This document shows, in pieces, positions 1 to 9,034 of a DNA stretch of 44,767 nt. The notes beneath the pieces were generated by a model, which had not been told where the DNA came from, did no database searches, and was given only the letters and a program-made list of their open reading frames with translations. The stretch is taken from the NCBI GenBank assembly GCA_945889325.1, contig CAMDBH010000021.1, positions 1 to 44,767 on the forward strand, written 5' to 3'. A program made the translations under genes and the position numbers. Numbering within the stretch: the first letter of the stretch is position 1; each line of letters begins with the position of its first letter. Source of the stretch: Klebsiella pneumoniae. Its GTDB lineage: Bacteria > Myxococcota_A > UBA9042.

Positions 1-152
1 CCCCCCCCCCCCCCACACAAAGAAACGGCGGGCTAGGCGGAGTGGCGGAAGGTGCAGTTTGTTAAGGAAGATTGGGTGCCGCTCCGTGGCAGTGGATGTC
101 GCGGTAGCGGCACGGCTGTTTTTGCTCCATGCGGACTCCAGATAGGTGAAAG
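1..152. other. Contig edge and lysS leader
   Basis: The window opens with 14 consecutive C followed by ordinary sequence. Such a homopolymer at base 1 is more likely a contig-end or read artefact than biology. I see no gene or convincing sigma-70 promoter in the rest. A ribosome binding site AGGTGA at 144-149 lies 3 bases before the lysS ATG at 153. Confidence 0.6.
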
Positions 153-1850
153 ATGCTTGAACGCAATGAGTTAATGCGCCAACGGCTGGCGAAGATCGAG
201 GCGACCCGCGCCGCCGGTGAAATTGCCTACCCGAACGATTTTGTGCCGACCCATACGGGTGCGGAATTATTAACAATCGTTGCTGATCTGAACTTGGAAT
301 CGTTTCACGCCGACCGTACGTCGGGCGCAGCAATGCGCTTAGCCGGACGGGTGATGGCCGTCAACCTCAAGGGAAAGATTGCTTTTTTGCGCCTGCGCGA
401 TCGTTCGGCGCCCGAAGTGTTGCGCGCGCGCACGGCTGAGAACGTGCGGCGCATCGCGATGGCGCTGCCGGAGCGCGAGGCGGATGCCTCGACTTTTCAA
501 GTCTTTTTTCAGCGCAACGACGATGAAGCCCTGTTTGACCGGCTGTTCAAGAGCGATCGCGGTCTGGATATCGGCGATATTATTGGCGTTATTGGGCGGC
601 CCTTCCGTACCCAGACCGGCGAGCCGTCCTTGCGCGCCTGCCTCACCGACGATCACGCGGTGCCTTTTGCGGGTGAAGCGACGGGCGCCCCCTGTGTTCG
701 AATCTTGACCAAAAGTGTCCGGCCGCTGCCCGAAAAATTTCATGGCCTTACCGACAAAGAGACGCGTTTTCGCCAACGCTACGTCGATTTGATCATGAAT
801 GACGCCACGCGTGAAATCGTGCGGCGGCGTTCGCAGATCGTGCGCGGTGTGCGGGATTTTCTGGATAGCCGCGGCTATTTGGAAGTCGAAACGCCGATGA
901 TGCACCCTGTGCTGGGCGGTGCGGCGGCCAGGCCGTTCACGACGCACCACAACGCGCTGAACATGCAGCTCTATTTGCGCATTGCGCCGGAGCTTTACCT
1001 CAAGCGCCTGGTCGTGGGTGGTTTGGAGCGGGTTTATGAGATCAACCGCAATTTTCGCAACGAAGGCCTAAGCTTGCGCCACAATCCAGAATTTACCATG
1101 CTGGAATTCTACCAAGCCTACGCGACCTATGACGACTTGATGGTTTTGGTGGAAACGCTAATTAGCGACCTTGCGCTGCAAGTGACTGGAAGTACAGACG
1201 TCATTTGGGGCACGGCGGTGGACGGCTCGCCACGTCACATCGGTTTGCAGGCCCCTTTTGCGCGCGTGCGCATCCGCGACGGCTTGCAAAAATGGGCACA
1301 GATTGCCGAGCAAGACTTAGATAATGAAACGGTTTTGCGGGCCTGTGCCTCGCGTCTGGGTGTGCACATCGATCATTTTGCCACGTTGGGCAAAGTTCAG
1401 GTGGAGCTGTTTGAAGCGGTGGCCGAAGCACATCTGGTGCAACCAACGTTTGTTATTGACTATCCGGCCGAAACGAGCCCGCTTGCGCGCCGCAACGACG
1501 AGCGGCCGAGCTATGTCGATCGCTTTGAACTATTTATCGGCGGCATTGAAATCAGCAATGCTTTTAGTGAGCTCAACGATCCCGTCGATCAATTTGAGCG
1601 CTTTGAGGCGCAAATTCGCCAAAAGGACAAAGGCGACGATGAGACGATGGAAATGGATCTCGATTACATTCGCGCCCTTGAGTACGGCTTGCCGCCAACA
1701 GCCGGTTGCGGCATCGGCATTGATCGGCTGGTGATGTTGTTGACCAACGCCGACAGCATCCGCGAGGTCATCCTGTTTCCGCACATGCGCCCCGAATACC
1801 ATGCAAGTACGGCGGAATCGGCAGCGGATGCCCAAGATGAGGGCGTTTAG
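153..1850 (+). CDS. lysS: Lysyl-tRNA synthetase, class II
   Basis: Charges tRNA-Lys with lysine in the cytoplasm. The 565-residue product has an N-terminal OB-fold anticodon-binding region (about 60-190) and a class II catalytic core. Motif 1 is near residues 241-255 (GYLEVETPMMHP), motif 2 near 295-318 (INRNFRNEGLSLRHNPEFT), and motif 3 near the C-terminus (GCGIGIDRLVMLLT). It is longer than the roughly 500-residue family norm; the extra residues lie inside the OB-fold (about 92-135) and in the linker just after it (about 165-195). The start is supported by AGGTGA just upstream. The next gene, a LolC-type permease, begins around this stop codon, the lysS-lolCD-bamA order seen in other deltaproteobacteria. 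Identification is firm; a GenX/PoxA-like enzyme is unlikely because the anticodon domain is present. Confidence 0.96.
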   Translation: MLERNELMRQRLAKIEATRAAGEIAYPNDFVPTHTGAELLTIVADLNLESFHADRTSGAAMRLAGRVMAVNLKGKIAFLRLRDRSAPEVLRARTAENVRRIAMALPEREADASTFQVFFQRNDDEALFDRLFKSDRGLDIGDIIGVIGRPFRTQTGEPSLRACLTDDHAVPFAGEATGAPCVRILTKSVRPLPEKFHGLTDKETRFRQRYVDLIMNDATREIVRRRSQIVRGVRDFLDSRGYLEVETPMMHPVLGGAAARPFTTHHNALNMQLYLRIAPELYLKRLVVGGLERVYEINRNFRNEGLSLRHNPEFTMLEFYQAYATYDDLMVLVETLISDLALQVTGSTDVIWGTAVDGSPRHIGLQAPFARVRIRDGLQKWAQIAEQDLDNETVLRACASRLGVHIDHFATLGKVQVELFEAVAEAHLVQPTFVIDYPAETSPLARRNDERPSYVDRFELFIGGIEISNAFSELNDPVDQFERFEAQIRQKDKGDDETMEMDLDYIRALEYGLPPTAGCGIGIDRLVMLLTNADSIREVILFPHMRPEYHASTAESAADAQDEGV

Positions 1851-4341
1851 CTTGCACCACCGCCGCCTTCTGCTTTTGCTGACGCTGGCTGTGTTGGCTG
1901 CGCTGCCTGAAACGTTGGTGCGCGCGGACAATCAGCAGGTTGCGTTCCAAACCTGGCTGGTGATTCAGCTTTTGGGCGTGATCATCGCGGCGATCGCGGT
2001 AGCTGCCATGTTTTCGGTGCTCGGTTTGGGCTTGGTGCGCTTGCTGACGCGGCCGATCATGCATCACGCAAGTACCTTTGTTGCTTGGTCTTTTCTGCGG
2101 GCTCCGCGTGTCACCCTGCCATGGCCTGCGCGCGTTTGGCACCTGTTGACCGAGGCCGTCGACGCGGACCGGCTGGCACCTGCGCAGCAGCCTCGCTGGC
2201 AACTACTGGTGATTCTTCCGCTTCTTGGCGCCGGCGCCGCGGGCATTTGGCAGTGGCTGTCGCCGGTTGGCTTGCCCGATTTTGCAGCGATTGGGCTGCG
2301 CAACCTAGGTGGTGCCCTGCTGATTCACGGTTTACTCATGCTTATGGCGCAGTTGCCTTGGCGGCGTGCCCGCGCGTTGCCGTTGGTGTTGGCCGCGGCC
2401 GCCGGTCTGATCGCAGTGGCGATTTTTGGCCGCCACCCGCTGATCCTGCCGTATTTTGATGCAACTACGGCGGTTTGCGCCCTGGTCACCTGCGCTGCGC
2501 TGGCGGTTTGGCGCGGCGGCAGCGGCGCGCTGTTGCCGCTGCGCTTGCAAAAATTGGGGCTGTGGCTGCTGCCCTTGGGCATCGCCGTCGCGACGCTGCC
2601 GGTCTCTCTGCTGGGGACCCATGTCAACCAAACCGTTCTAATCGCAGTATTTTCCGCAGGCGCGATCGTCACTCTCCTCGGTTTGTATCTGCTTTTGCAA
2701 GGCCAAGCCAAAGTATCCCTGCCGGTTTTCGTGTCGATTGTCGGCGTGGCCGCGGGCACGTGGGCGCTGATCGTGGTGCTGTCGGTTATGGGCGGATTTG
2801 CGACGGATTTGCGCTCAAAAATGTTGGTCGCCAACGCGCATGCGCTCATCGAACGCGCTGGGCGGGCCAAGCCGCTGACCGAAGTTGCGCAACTGGCCAA
2901 TCGCTTGCGATCGGTGGCGGGGGTGGCCGCGGTGAGTCCGCAGGTGCGCGGTGACGCTATCCTGTCGAGCGCATTTAACGTCAATAATTTCGTGGCTATT
3001 CGCGGCATCGACGCGCAGCTGCCAGAAGTTCAGCGCGAACTTGGCGGCACGCTGGTAACAGGGTCGCTGCATTTGTTGCAAAATCCCGCGGCGTTGGGCA
3101 GCGACCGCGCGCTTGGGCGCAAACCCGCCTATGAAGACGACGGCGACATGTTCAAAGCGCCTTCACTGGCAATCCCGAGCACCGATACGCAAAATGACCC
3201 AGAACTCAAAGCCTTGCTGAATCTGCCGCCGGGTCCTCGCGATCCCGCACCGCCCCAACTCGGCAGCCCGCCAGCGCATGAACCGCGCGGGCGCGACCTG
3301 CCGCGCATGATCGTTGTGCCAAGCGGTGAAAAGCCTCGGCTGCTCGACGCAGGTAATCCACAAGAATTACCGACCATTGCCCCGCCACCGGTCGTTACCG
3401 AGACCGAAGATGTGCCGCTGGAGCAGTTGATCGCGGTGCCACCGGAACCCGCGCGGCCATCGGAGCCCGACGGCGCCCTGCAACGCCTGATTGCCGACGA
3501 TCCGGGCGGTGGTGTTGGCGAAGTCGCTGATCTTCCGGTGTCGCCGGGCATCCTTCTGGGGGCAGAGTTGGCCCGCTCGCTGCAAGCGGATTTGGGCGAT
3601 CGCGTGGAAGTCGTGACGCCTGATGGCGATATCGGCCCTACCGGTTTGCGCCCCCGCGTGCGCACTTTTCGCGTGGCTGGCACATTTGAAACGGGACTTT
3701 ATGAGGCCGATAGCAAAGTTGCCTACATCACGTTGACCGAAGCAGCGCGCTATTTCAACCTCGGTGGCGATGCCAATGTGTTAGAACTGCGCTTGTTGCA
3801 ACCGGAAACACCAGATGCCGTCTTGGTTGCCATTCGGCAAGTGCTCACCAAGCTACAAGTTCCGCCCGATGTCGAAGTGGTGGATTGGCGCCAACTCAAC
3901 CGCAGCCTGTTCAGCGCGCTGGCTTTTGAACGGCTGGTCATCTTTTTGGTCCTCGGTTTGATCATCTTGGTTGCGGCATTTTCGATCGTTTCGGCGCTCA
4001 CCATGGTCATTTTGCAAAAATATGACGGCATCGCAATGCTGCGCGCCATGGGTGCCACGGCGGGTACGATCCGCTGGTCTTTTGTGCAAATGGGCGGCGT
4101 GATCGGCCTGATAGGCACGACAGCGGGGGCCATTTTGGGTCTTGGGACGTGCTTTTTGATTCTAAAACTAGGCATTCAACTGCCTGAAGCCTATTACGTC
4201 CGCACGCTGCCGGTGAGCATCCAATTGCCCGAAATAGGCATTGTCATTGTCGCTTCGATCGCCGTATCCCTTGTCGCCACGATTTTTCCTGCTACAAGTG
4301 CCGCGCGCTGTGAGCCATTGGAGGGGTTGCGGCATGGATGA
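1837..4341 (+). CDS. lolC: LolC/LolE-type lipoprotein-releasing permease with extra N-terminal membrane domain
   Basis: Inner-membrane permease expected to work with the adjacent LolD ATPase to release lipoproteins for the outer membrane. The 834-residue product is about twice the usual size. From about residue 290 it follows the LolC/E plan: a first transmembrane segment ending in VVLSVMGGF, a large periplasmic domain, then three C-terminal FtsX membrane segments ending near SAARCEPLEGLRHG. Residues 1-290 form an extension with about seven hydrophobic segments. The periplasmic domain carries a Pro-rich, low-complexity insert at about 418-565. Start choice is uncertain: ATG at 1801, 1828 and 1837 are all in frame and none has a strong ribosome binding site; 1837 overlaps lysS least. 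The stop overlaps the lolD start by 8 bases. No separate lolE is present, so a homodimer or a distant partner is implied. Confidence 0.85.
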   Translation: MRAFSLHHRRLLLLLTLAVLAALPETLVRADNQQVAFQTWLVIQLLGVIIAAIAVAAMFSVLGLGLVRLLTRPIMHHASTFVAWSFLRAPRVTLPWPARVWHLLTEAVDADRLAPAQQPRWQLLVILPLLGAGAAGIWQWLSPVGLPDFAAIGLRNLGGALLIHGLLMLMAQLPWRRARALPLVLAAAAGLIAVAIFGRHPLILPYFDATTAVCALVTCAALAVWRGGSGALLPLRLQKLGLWLLPLGIAVATLPVSLLGTHVNQTVLIAVFSAGAIVTLLGLYLLLQGQAKVSLPVFVSIVGVAAGTWALIVVLSVMGGFATDLRSKMLVANAHALIERAGRAKPLTEVAQLANRLRSVAGVAAVSPQVRGDAILSSAFNVNNFVAIRGIDAQLPEVQRELGGTLVTGSLHLLQNPAALGSDRALGRKPAYEDDGDMFKAPSLAIPSTDTQNDPELKALLNLPPGPRDPAPPQLGSPPAHEPRGRDLPRMIVVPSGEKPRLLDAGNPQELPTIAPPPVVTETEDVPLEQLIAVPPEPARPSEPDGALQRLIADDPGGGVGEVADLPVSPGILLGAELARSLQADLGDRVEVVTPDGDIGPTGLRPRVRTFRVAGTFETGLYEADSKVAYITLTEAARYFNLGGDANVLELRLLQPETPDAVLVAIRQVLTKLQVPPDVEVVDWRQLNRSLFSALAFERLVIFLVLGLIILVAAFSIVSALTMVILQKYDGIAMLRAMGATAGTIRWSFVQMGGVIGLIGTTAGAILGLGTCFLILKLGIQLPEAYYVRTLPVSIQLPEIGIVIVASIAVSLVATIFPATSAARCEPLEGLRHG

Positions 4342-5110
4342 CCTGCTGACAAGCGCAACGGAAATGCCGGCCCGCACACCACTGATTCGCGCCCAAGGCG
4401 TTGAAAAGTGGTTTGATTTGGGCAATCGTCGCATTGACGTCCTCGCGGGCGTCGACGTCGATCTCTATGCCGGCGACATGGTCGGCATCGTGGGCCGCTC
4501 CGGTTCGGGAAAATCGACGCTGCTACACCTGCTGGGCGCGCTGGATAAACCGAGTTCGGGTACAATTGCGTACGACGGGCAAAATTTGGACCGTTTGAGC
4601 GATGCGGAACTGGCCGCATTTCGCAACCGCTACATCGGTTTTGTTTTTCAATTCCATCACTTGCTCCCTGAACTTACGGCTTTTGAAAACGTGCTCATGC
4701 CCACGCTCATCGCGCGTCAAGCGACAGCGCCCGCCCGCGCCCGCGCCCGCGAACTGCTGCAGCGAGTGGGGCTTGCTGACCGTTTGGACCATCATCCCGG
4801 CGAGTTATCGGGTGGCGAGCAACAACGGGTGGCGCTCGCGCGCGCGTTGGTGATGCAGCCGCGGCTGGTGTTGGCCGACGAGCCGACGGGCAATCTGGAC
4901 GGGCGGACGGCAGAGGAAATGCACGAATTAATGGAGCAATTGAATCGCGAAACCGGCACCAGCTTTGTGGTGGTCAGCCACAACCAAGAACTGGCGGGGC
5001 GGATGAACCGCGTGTTGCGCATGGCCGATGGCAAGATTGTGGAAAGCATTGATTCAAATGCGCAAAGCCCTTCGCTGCCTCTTGTCGTTCTGCCGGAGGC
5101 GCAAGCTTGA
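4334..5110 (+). CDS. lolD: Lipoprotein-releasing ABC transporter ATPase
   Basis: ATPase driving lipoprotein release from the inner membrane together with the LolC-type permease. The 258-residue protein has Walker A GRSGSGKST, a Q-loop in FQFHHLLPEL, the ABC signature LSGGEQQR, Walker B LVLADEPTG and the switch histidine in VVVSHN. The HHLLPEL stretch after the Q-loop is typical of LolD. GGAGG at 4320-4324 lies 9 bases before the ATG at 4334, which fixes the start despite a longer open frame to 4241. The start lies inside the end of lolC and the stop overlaps the bamA start as TGATG, so the three genes look translationally coupled. Confidence 0.93.
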   Translation: MDDLLTSATEMPARTPLIRAQGVEKWFDLGNRRIDVLAGVDVDLYAGDMVGIVGRSGSGKSTLLHLLGALDKPSSGTIAYDGQNLDRLSDAELAAFRNRYIGFVFQFHHLLPELTAFENVLMPTLIARQATAPARARARELLQRVGLADRLDHHPGELSGGEQQRVALARALVMQPRLVLADEPTGNLDGRTAEEMHELMEQLNRETGTSFVVVSHNQELAGRMNRVLRMADGKIVESIDSNAQSPSLPLVVLPEAQA

Positions 5111-7560
5111 TGGCAACGCCACGCACATCAAACGCGTTTGCGCGCGTCGTTGCGGTTGTCGCGCTGAGCGCTGCGTTTTGCGCCAGTGCGCCAGCGCAAG
5201 CTGCGGACGACGGCGGTTCGCTTTTTGGCCCGGGCGCACTGGATGACAAGCCAAAAGGACTGAGTTTACAAGATGATACAGATGATCGGCCTGAAGGTCT
5301 GCAATGCGACTTGCCGTTTCAAGTAAGCACTGTGGAACTGGCTGGCATTGAACGCGTCGACAAGCAGACCGTGATCAACCAAGTTCGGGTCCATTCGGGC
5401 ACACCTTTCGATCCGGGGCTAATTGCTGAAGATGTCAAACGTATTTTTGCCATGGGCCTGTTCGACGATGTGCGGGTGGGGGTTCGACCGGCGCTCGAAT
5501 GGAAAAAAGGCGTGCAGTGTCTTGTCGTTGTGCGCTATCAGGTGCTTGAGCGGCCTTCGATCGCGGCGGTGCAGATCGACGGCAACGATGCGCAAAGCGA
5601 TGAAGACGTGATGAAGGTCGTGGATTTGCGGGTCAATAACCTGTACTCCCCGGCCGATTGCGCAAATAACGTAAATAAAATCAAAGATTTGTATGCTGAG
5701 GAAGGCTATTTCCTCGCCACGGTGACTTACCGCACGGAAAGCCTGCCGAACAACCAAGTCAAAGTTATTTTTGACGTGCAGGAACGCTCCGAAGTCAAAG
5801 TGCGGCATATCGACTTGCTCGGCAACGACGGCGTGCCGGATGCCGATATCAAAGCGGTTTTGCGCACGCAGGAAGGTTCGGCCCTAGGCGCGATCAGTAA
5901 GTCAGGGAATTTTAAAAGAGAACAGCTCGAGTACGACATGCAAGTGATGCAATACTTGTATCTGACCCGCGGCTACATTCAAGCAAAAATCGACGAACCG
6001 ATTGTCAGTTTATCGCCTGATATGAAGTACATCACGATCGCGATTCGCGTGCACGAAGGGCCGCAGTTCAAGGTGGGCAAGGTCAAGGTCACGGGCGATT
6101 CCGTGGAACCGGCAGAAAAATTGTTGCCGCTGCTGCAACTGAAAGAAGGCGAAATTTTCAACTACGAATATGTGCAAAAGGACGGGCAGAAAATCACAGG
6201 TGCGCAGAAAAACTTTGGTTTTGCCCATGCAACGGTGTCCAACGAAAGCGTGCCCGACGCGGAAAAAAAGACCGTAGATTGGAGCTACCATGTCCAGCGC
6301 GGCAAAAAGGTCTACTTCGGCCAGATCGTGATGCAGGGCGGCGGATCGACCCGCGACAAGGTCATCCGGCGCGAGATGGTGATTATTGAAGGTGATTTGT
6401 ACAGCGAGGACAAGATCAAAATGAGTCAGGCGCGCATCCAGCGCCTAGGCTATTTTGACAAAGTGGACATCAAGACCCGCGCCACGGCTATCCCGCAAGT
6501 CCTTGATGTTGTTGTTGAAGTCAAGGAACGCACCACCGGCACCTTCCAAGTCGGCATGGGCTTTTCCTCAGTCGACAATTTCATCACGACCGCGCAAATT
6601 TCCAAAGACAATTTCTTGGGGCGCGGCCAGCGCTTTTCTATCAATGGCCAGATTTCTTCGATCCGCACGATGTTTCAAGCCTCATTTTTTGAACCGTATT
6701 TGTTCGACACCAACGTCACTTTGTCGGTCGATCTGCTCCGCTACGACCAGCTGTACACCGACTTCACTCGGCGTTCAAAAGGCGCAACACTTTCAATGGG
6801 ATATCGGTTGAGCGACAACATCTTGGTCGAAGGCAGCTATAACGTCGAACAAGCCACAACGACCCCGGGCGGCTTGTCCGGTAAGACCGATGTGCCTGCT
6901 ACATCACTGTTTGGACAAGGGATTACCTCGTCATTGCGCGGCACCCTCAGTTACGATTCCCGCGACGACCGCATGTTCCCGACGACGGGTTGGTTTGCGT
7001 CTGTCACGAGCGAGTTTGCCTTGCCGCAGTTGGGCAGCGACTTTGATTTTCAACGCTTTAGCACCCGCGTTCGCCGCTATTTTCCGCTGCCACTTGAAGG
7101 CGTGCTGAAATTCAATCTAGTCGGCGGCTACATCAACGCAGCCGAGGGCACGCGAATTCCTTTGTTCGAACGCTACTTTATCGGCGGTATCTATAACATT
7201 CGCGGTTTTGCCCGCAATTCATTGGGCCCGACGATCCAAATTCCGTCGTCAAGCGATCCGGGCGGGTCGATGTCCGCGTTTCACAACGGCGGCACCAAGC
7301 AGCTGTATTTGAACAATGAAATTGAAGTTCCCGTGCTCAAAGCGCCGATGAATTTGCGCGCGCTGCTGTTTTTCGACATCGGCAACGCCTACGGTGAAGG
7401 GCAGCCGATCGCGCTAAATACGATGCGCCAAGCCTTCGGTTGGGGTGTACGCTGGTTTTCCCCAGTGGGTCCGCTGCGTTTTGAGTGGGGCGTGCCGATT
7501 GCGCCCCTGCCGGGCGAGCAGCCCTTGGTGTTTGAGTTCACTATCGGCAATTCGTTCTAA
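5110..7560 (+). CDS. bamA: Outer-membrane protein assembly factor BamA (Omp85)
   Basis: Central component of the BAM complex, which inserts beta-barrel proteins into the outer membrane. The 816-residue product has a Sec signal peptide with likely cleavage after AQA near residue 31. About five POTRA repeats follow (roughly 60-430), then a C-terminal 16-strand type barrel. The conserved lid-loop motif is seen as IRGF near residue 697-700, and the protein ends in a C-terminal Phe. The ATG at 5110 overlaps the lolD stop. An in-frame TTG at 5107 is an alternative start served by the same GGAGG (5095-5099). The usual deltaproteobacterial order places ompH and lpx genes next; here a thioredoxin-like gene follows and ompH lies about 3.3 kb away on the other strand. 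Confidence 0.94.
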   Translation: MATPRTSNAFARVVAVVALSAAFCASAPAQAADDGGSLFGPGALDDKPKGLSLQDDTDDRPEGLQCDLPFQVSTVELAGIERVDKQTVINQVRVHSGTPFDPGLIAEDVKRIFAMGLFDDVRVGVRPALEWKKGVQCLVVVRYQVLERPSIAAVQIDGNDAQSDEDVMKVVDLRVNNLYSPADCANNVNKIKDLYAEEGYFLATVTYRTESLPNNQVKVIFDVQERSEVKVRHIDLLGNDGVPDADIKAVLRTQEGSALGAISKSGNFKREQLEYDMQVMQYLYLTRGYIQAKIDEPIVSLSPDMKYITIAIRVHEGPQFKVGKVKVTGDSVEPAEKLLPLLQLKEGEIFNYEYVQKDGQKITGAQKNFGFAHATVSNESVPDAEKKTVDWSYHVQRGKKVYFGQIVMQGGGSTRDKVIRREMVIIEGDLYSEDKIKMSQARIQRLGYFDKVDIKTRATAIPQVLDVVVEVKERTTGTFQVGMGFSSVDNFITTAQISKDNFLGRGQRFSINGQISSIRTMFQASFFEPYLFDTNVTLSVDLLRYDQLYTDFTRRSKGATLSMGYRLSDNILVEGSYNVEQATTTPGGLSGKTDVPATSLFGQGITSSLRGTLSYDSRDDRMFPTTGWFASVTSEFALPQLGSDFDFQRFSTRVRRYFPLPLEGVLKFNLVGGYINAAEGTRIPLFERYFIGGIYNIRGFARNSLGPTIQIPSSSDPGGSMSAFHNGGTKQLYLNNEIEVPVLKAPMNLRALLFFDIGNAYGEGQPIALNTMRQAFGWGVRWFSPVGPLRFEWGVPIAPLPGEQPLVFEFTIGNSF

Positions 7561-7563
7561 AGC

Positions 7564-7965
7564 ATGGCGATTTTACTGCAATCCGGCGATCCCGTGCCGC
7601 GCCTTGTGTTGCAGGGCCCGCCGCTGGCGATTAGCGATTTTGCTGGACATTTCTTGTTGCTGGTGTTGGGGCACTCCGACGCCATGCGGACGTTGCTGCA
7701 AAGCCAACTTCCCCAAATGTTACAGGTCGTTGCCATCACGCCGTCGGGCGATAGCGACCAGAGCGATCCGCGTCGCCAACTGCGCTTGGACGATGCTGGT
7801 ACGACTGCACGCCGTCTTGGCTGTCAAGGCGATGAAACTATGTTTGTTTTGATAGATCCGGTGGGCGTCGTCCTGCAATCGTGGGTGCAAGTCCAAGGCG
7901 CGGAGCTTGGCTTAACACTGGCGCCATACTTGGAAAAATTCCAAAGCTCAGCCAAGATAGACTGA
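7564..7965 (+). CDS. Thioredoxin-fold (peroxiredoxin-like) protein lacking catalytic cysteine
   Basis: A 133-residue cytoplasmic protein with the outline of an AhpC/TSA-type domain: a GDPVPRLVL start resembling the family's GDxAPxF opening, a hydrophobic strand FLLLVLG, and a late strand TMFVLIDPVGVVLQSW matching the family's position where a DPxG turn is common. The place where peroxiredoxins carry the peroxidatic cysteine reads GHSDAMRT, so it lacks Cys. The only cysteine is in LGCQGD, so peroxidase activity is not expected. It starts 3 bases after the bamA stop and has no clear ribosome binding site of its own, suggesting translation coupled to bamA. The assignment rests on pattern only. 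A role linked to envelope biogenesis would be guesswork. Confidence 0.6.
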   Translation: MAILLQSGDPVPRLVLQGPPLAISDFAGHFLLLVLGHSDAMRTLLQSQLPQMLQVVAITPSGDSDQSDPRRQLRLDDAGTTARRLGCQGDETMFVLIDPVGVVLQSWVQVQGAELGLTLAPYLEKFQSSAKID

Positions 7966-7977
7966 AAGGTATTACCT

Positions 7978-9018
7978 ATGAAAACAGCGTTTTATGTGGT
8001 TTTCTCGCTCGCTTTGGCCTCGTGCGTCGGCGCAGCGCCCTCTGCCGCCGGAACCGAGTCCGATGCCGCTGCGGCCGCCGATGTCGCAGTGGGCGTGAGT
8101 TCTGGCGGTATGACCTCACCCACCTGCATGGACGGCCTGTATACTGAAACGACAGCACTTTCGTCGGGCGATCTCGCTGCAGAAGTGGCGGCATTTTCCG
8201 CTACGGACGGCGTTGCGTTTGTGAGCGCCGTGCTGGCCAAGCGCTACCCGAACGGCAAATTTATTATGGAATCTGGGGATGTGGCCTCTAAAGCCAGCAC
8301 ACCGGGCTGCATCAAGCTTTTCTGGAGCCCGGCGCAAGGCAAGACCGCGCAAGGCGCGCTGGGCCAAGCCGGACTTTTGGTGCATGAATGCGGGCACATG
8401 TACGACTTGGCGTTGGCCGGCGGCACTTACACCAGCAACACCTATTTTGTGCACGAAGATCTTGAATTCAAATGCACCGGTCTGTCCTACACCGGCGCCA
8501 ACGCCGGTTTTGCGCGCAGCCTGATCAAAGGCGATGAATTTAACGCGGCATGGCCAGCTTGCGCCAATTTCGGCGAACAAAACTGCGACGGCTACGCGCC
8601 TCTGTACCTGAACGGCGAGCCGAAGGATGAAAAATTCGATTCAGGCGACCAAGGTTACAACATGGTGATTGAAGAAGTGAACCAGTACGTCAATTCGCTC
8701 GCCACCGGCTACGCGGTTGCCGACCAGTTGCCGTACAACAGCAGCGCGGAAGACGGCATTCTCACATACTTTTGGTACATGCAACGCTACTTGCACATGG
8801 CGCGCTTGCAATACCCTGATGCATACAAGTATCTGATTGGAAACAGTTGTTGGCGTCAGGTGACCCTAACCCTGTGGGGACGAGGCTGGTTCTATTTGAA
8901 CAAGTCGGCCGACAACGCCAAGCTCAATCTCAAAGGGGCGATGCTGCGCGATCTGGTCAAAACACCAGCGCTTTTGGATGAGATCGCGCGGATTCGCCAA
9001 GCCGAAGGCTGCAAGTAG
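7978..9018 (+). CDS. Putative zincin-type metalloprotease lipoprotein
   Basis: A 346-residue exported protein. A signal peptide ends in a lipobox (LASC, Cys16), followed by an Ala/Asp-rich linker. The stretch LLVHECGHMYD (HECGH at 136-140) matches the HExxH zinc-binding signature of zincin metalloproteases. Glutamates at 232-233 (EEVNQYVNS) are candidates for a third ligand. Several cysteines in the body could form disulphides. AAGGT at 7966-7970 lies 7 bases before the ATG. It starts 12 bases after the preceding gene and ends 16 bases from a convergent lipoprotein gene. I do not recognise a named peptidase family. The motif, its hydrophobic flank and an export signal make a surface or periplasmic protease the best guess, but substrate and activity are unknown. 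Confidence 0.65.
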   Translation: MKTAFYVVFSLALASCVGAAPSAAGTESDAAAAADVAVGVSSGGMTSPTCMDGLYTETTALSSGDLAAEVAAFSATDGVAFVSAVLAKRYPNGKFIMESGDVASKASTPGCIKLFWSPAQGKTAQGALGQAGLLVHECGHMYDLALAGGTYTSNTYFVHEDLEFKCTGLSYTGANAGFARSLIKGDEFNAAWPACANFGEQNCDGYAPLYLNGEPKDEKFDSGDQGYNMVIEEVNQYVNSLATGYAVADQLPYNSSAEDGILTYFWYMQRYLHMARLQYPDAYKYLIGNSCWRQVTLTLWGRGWFYLNKSADNAKLNLKGAMLRDLVKTPALLDEIARIRQAEGCK

Positions 9019-9034
9019 CCGTCGGCAGCGTCTT

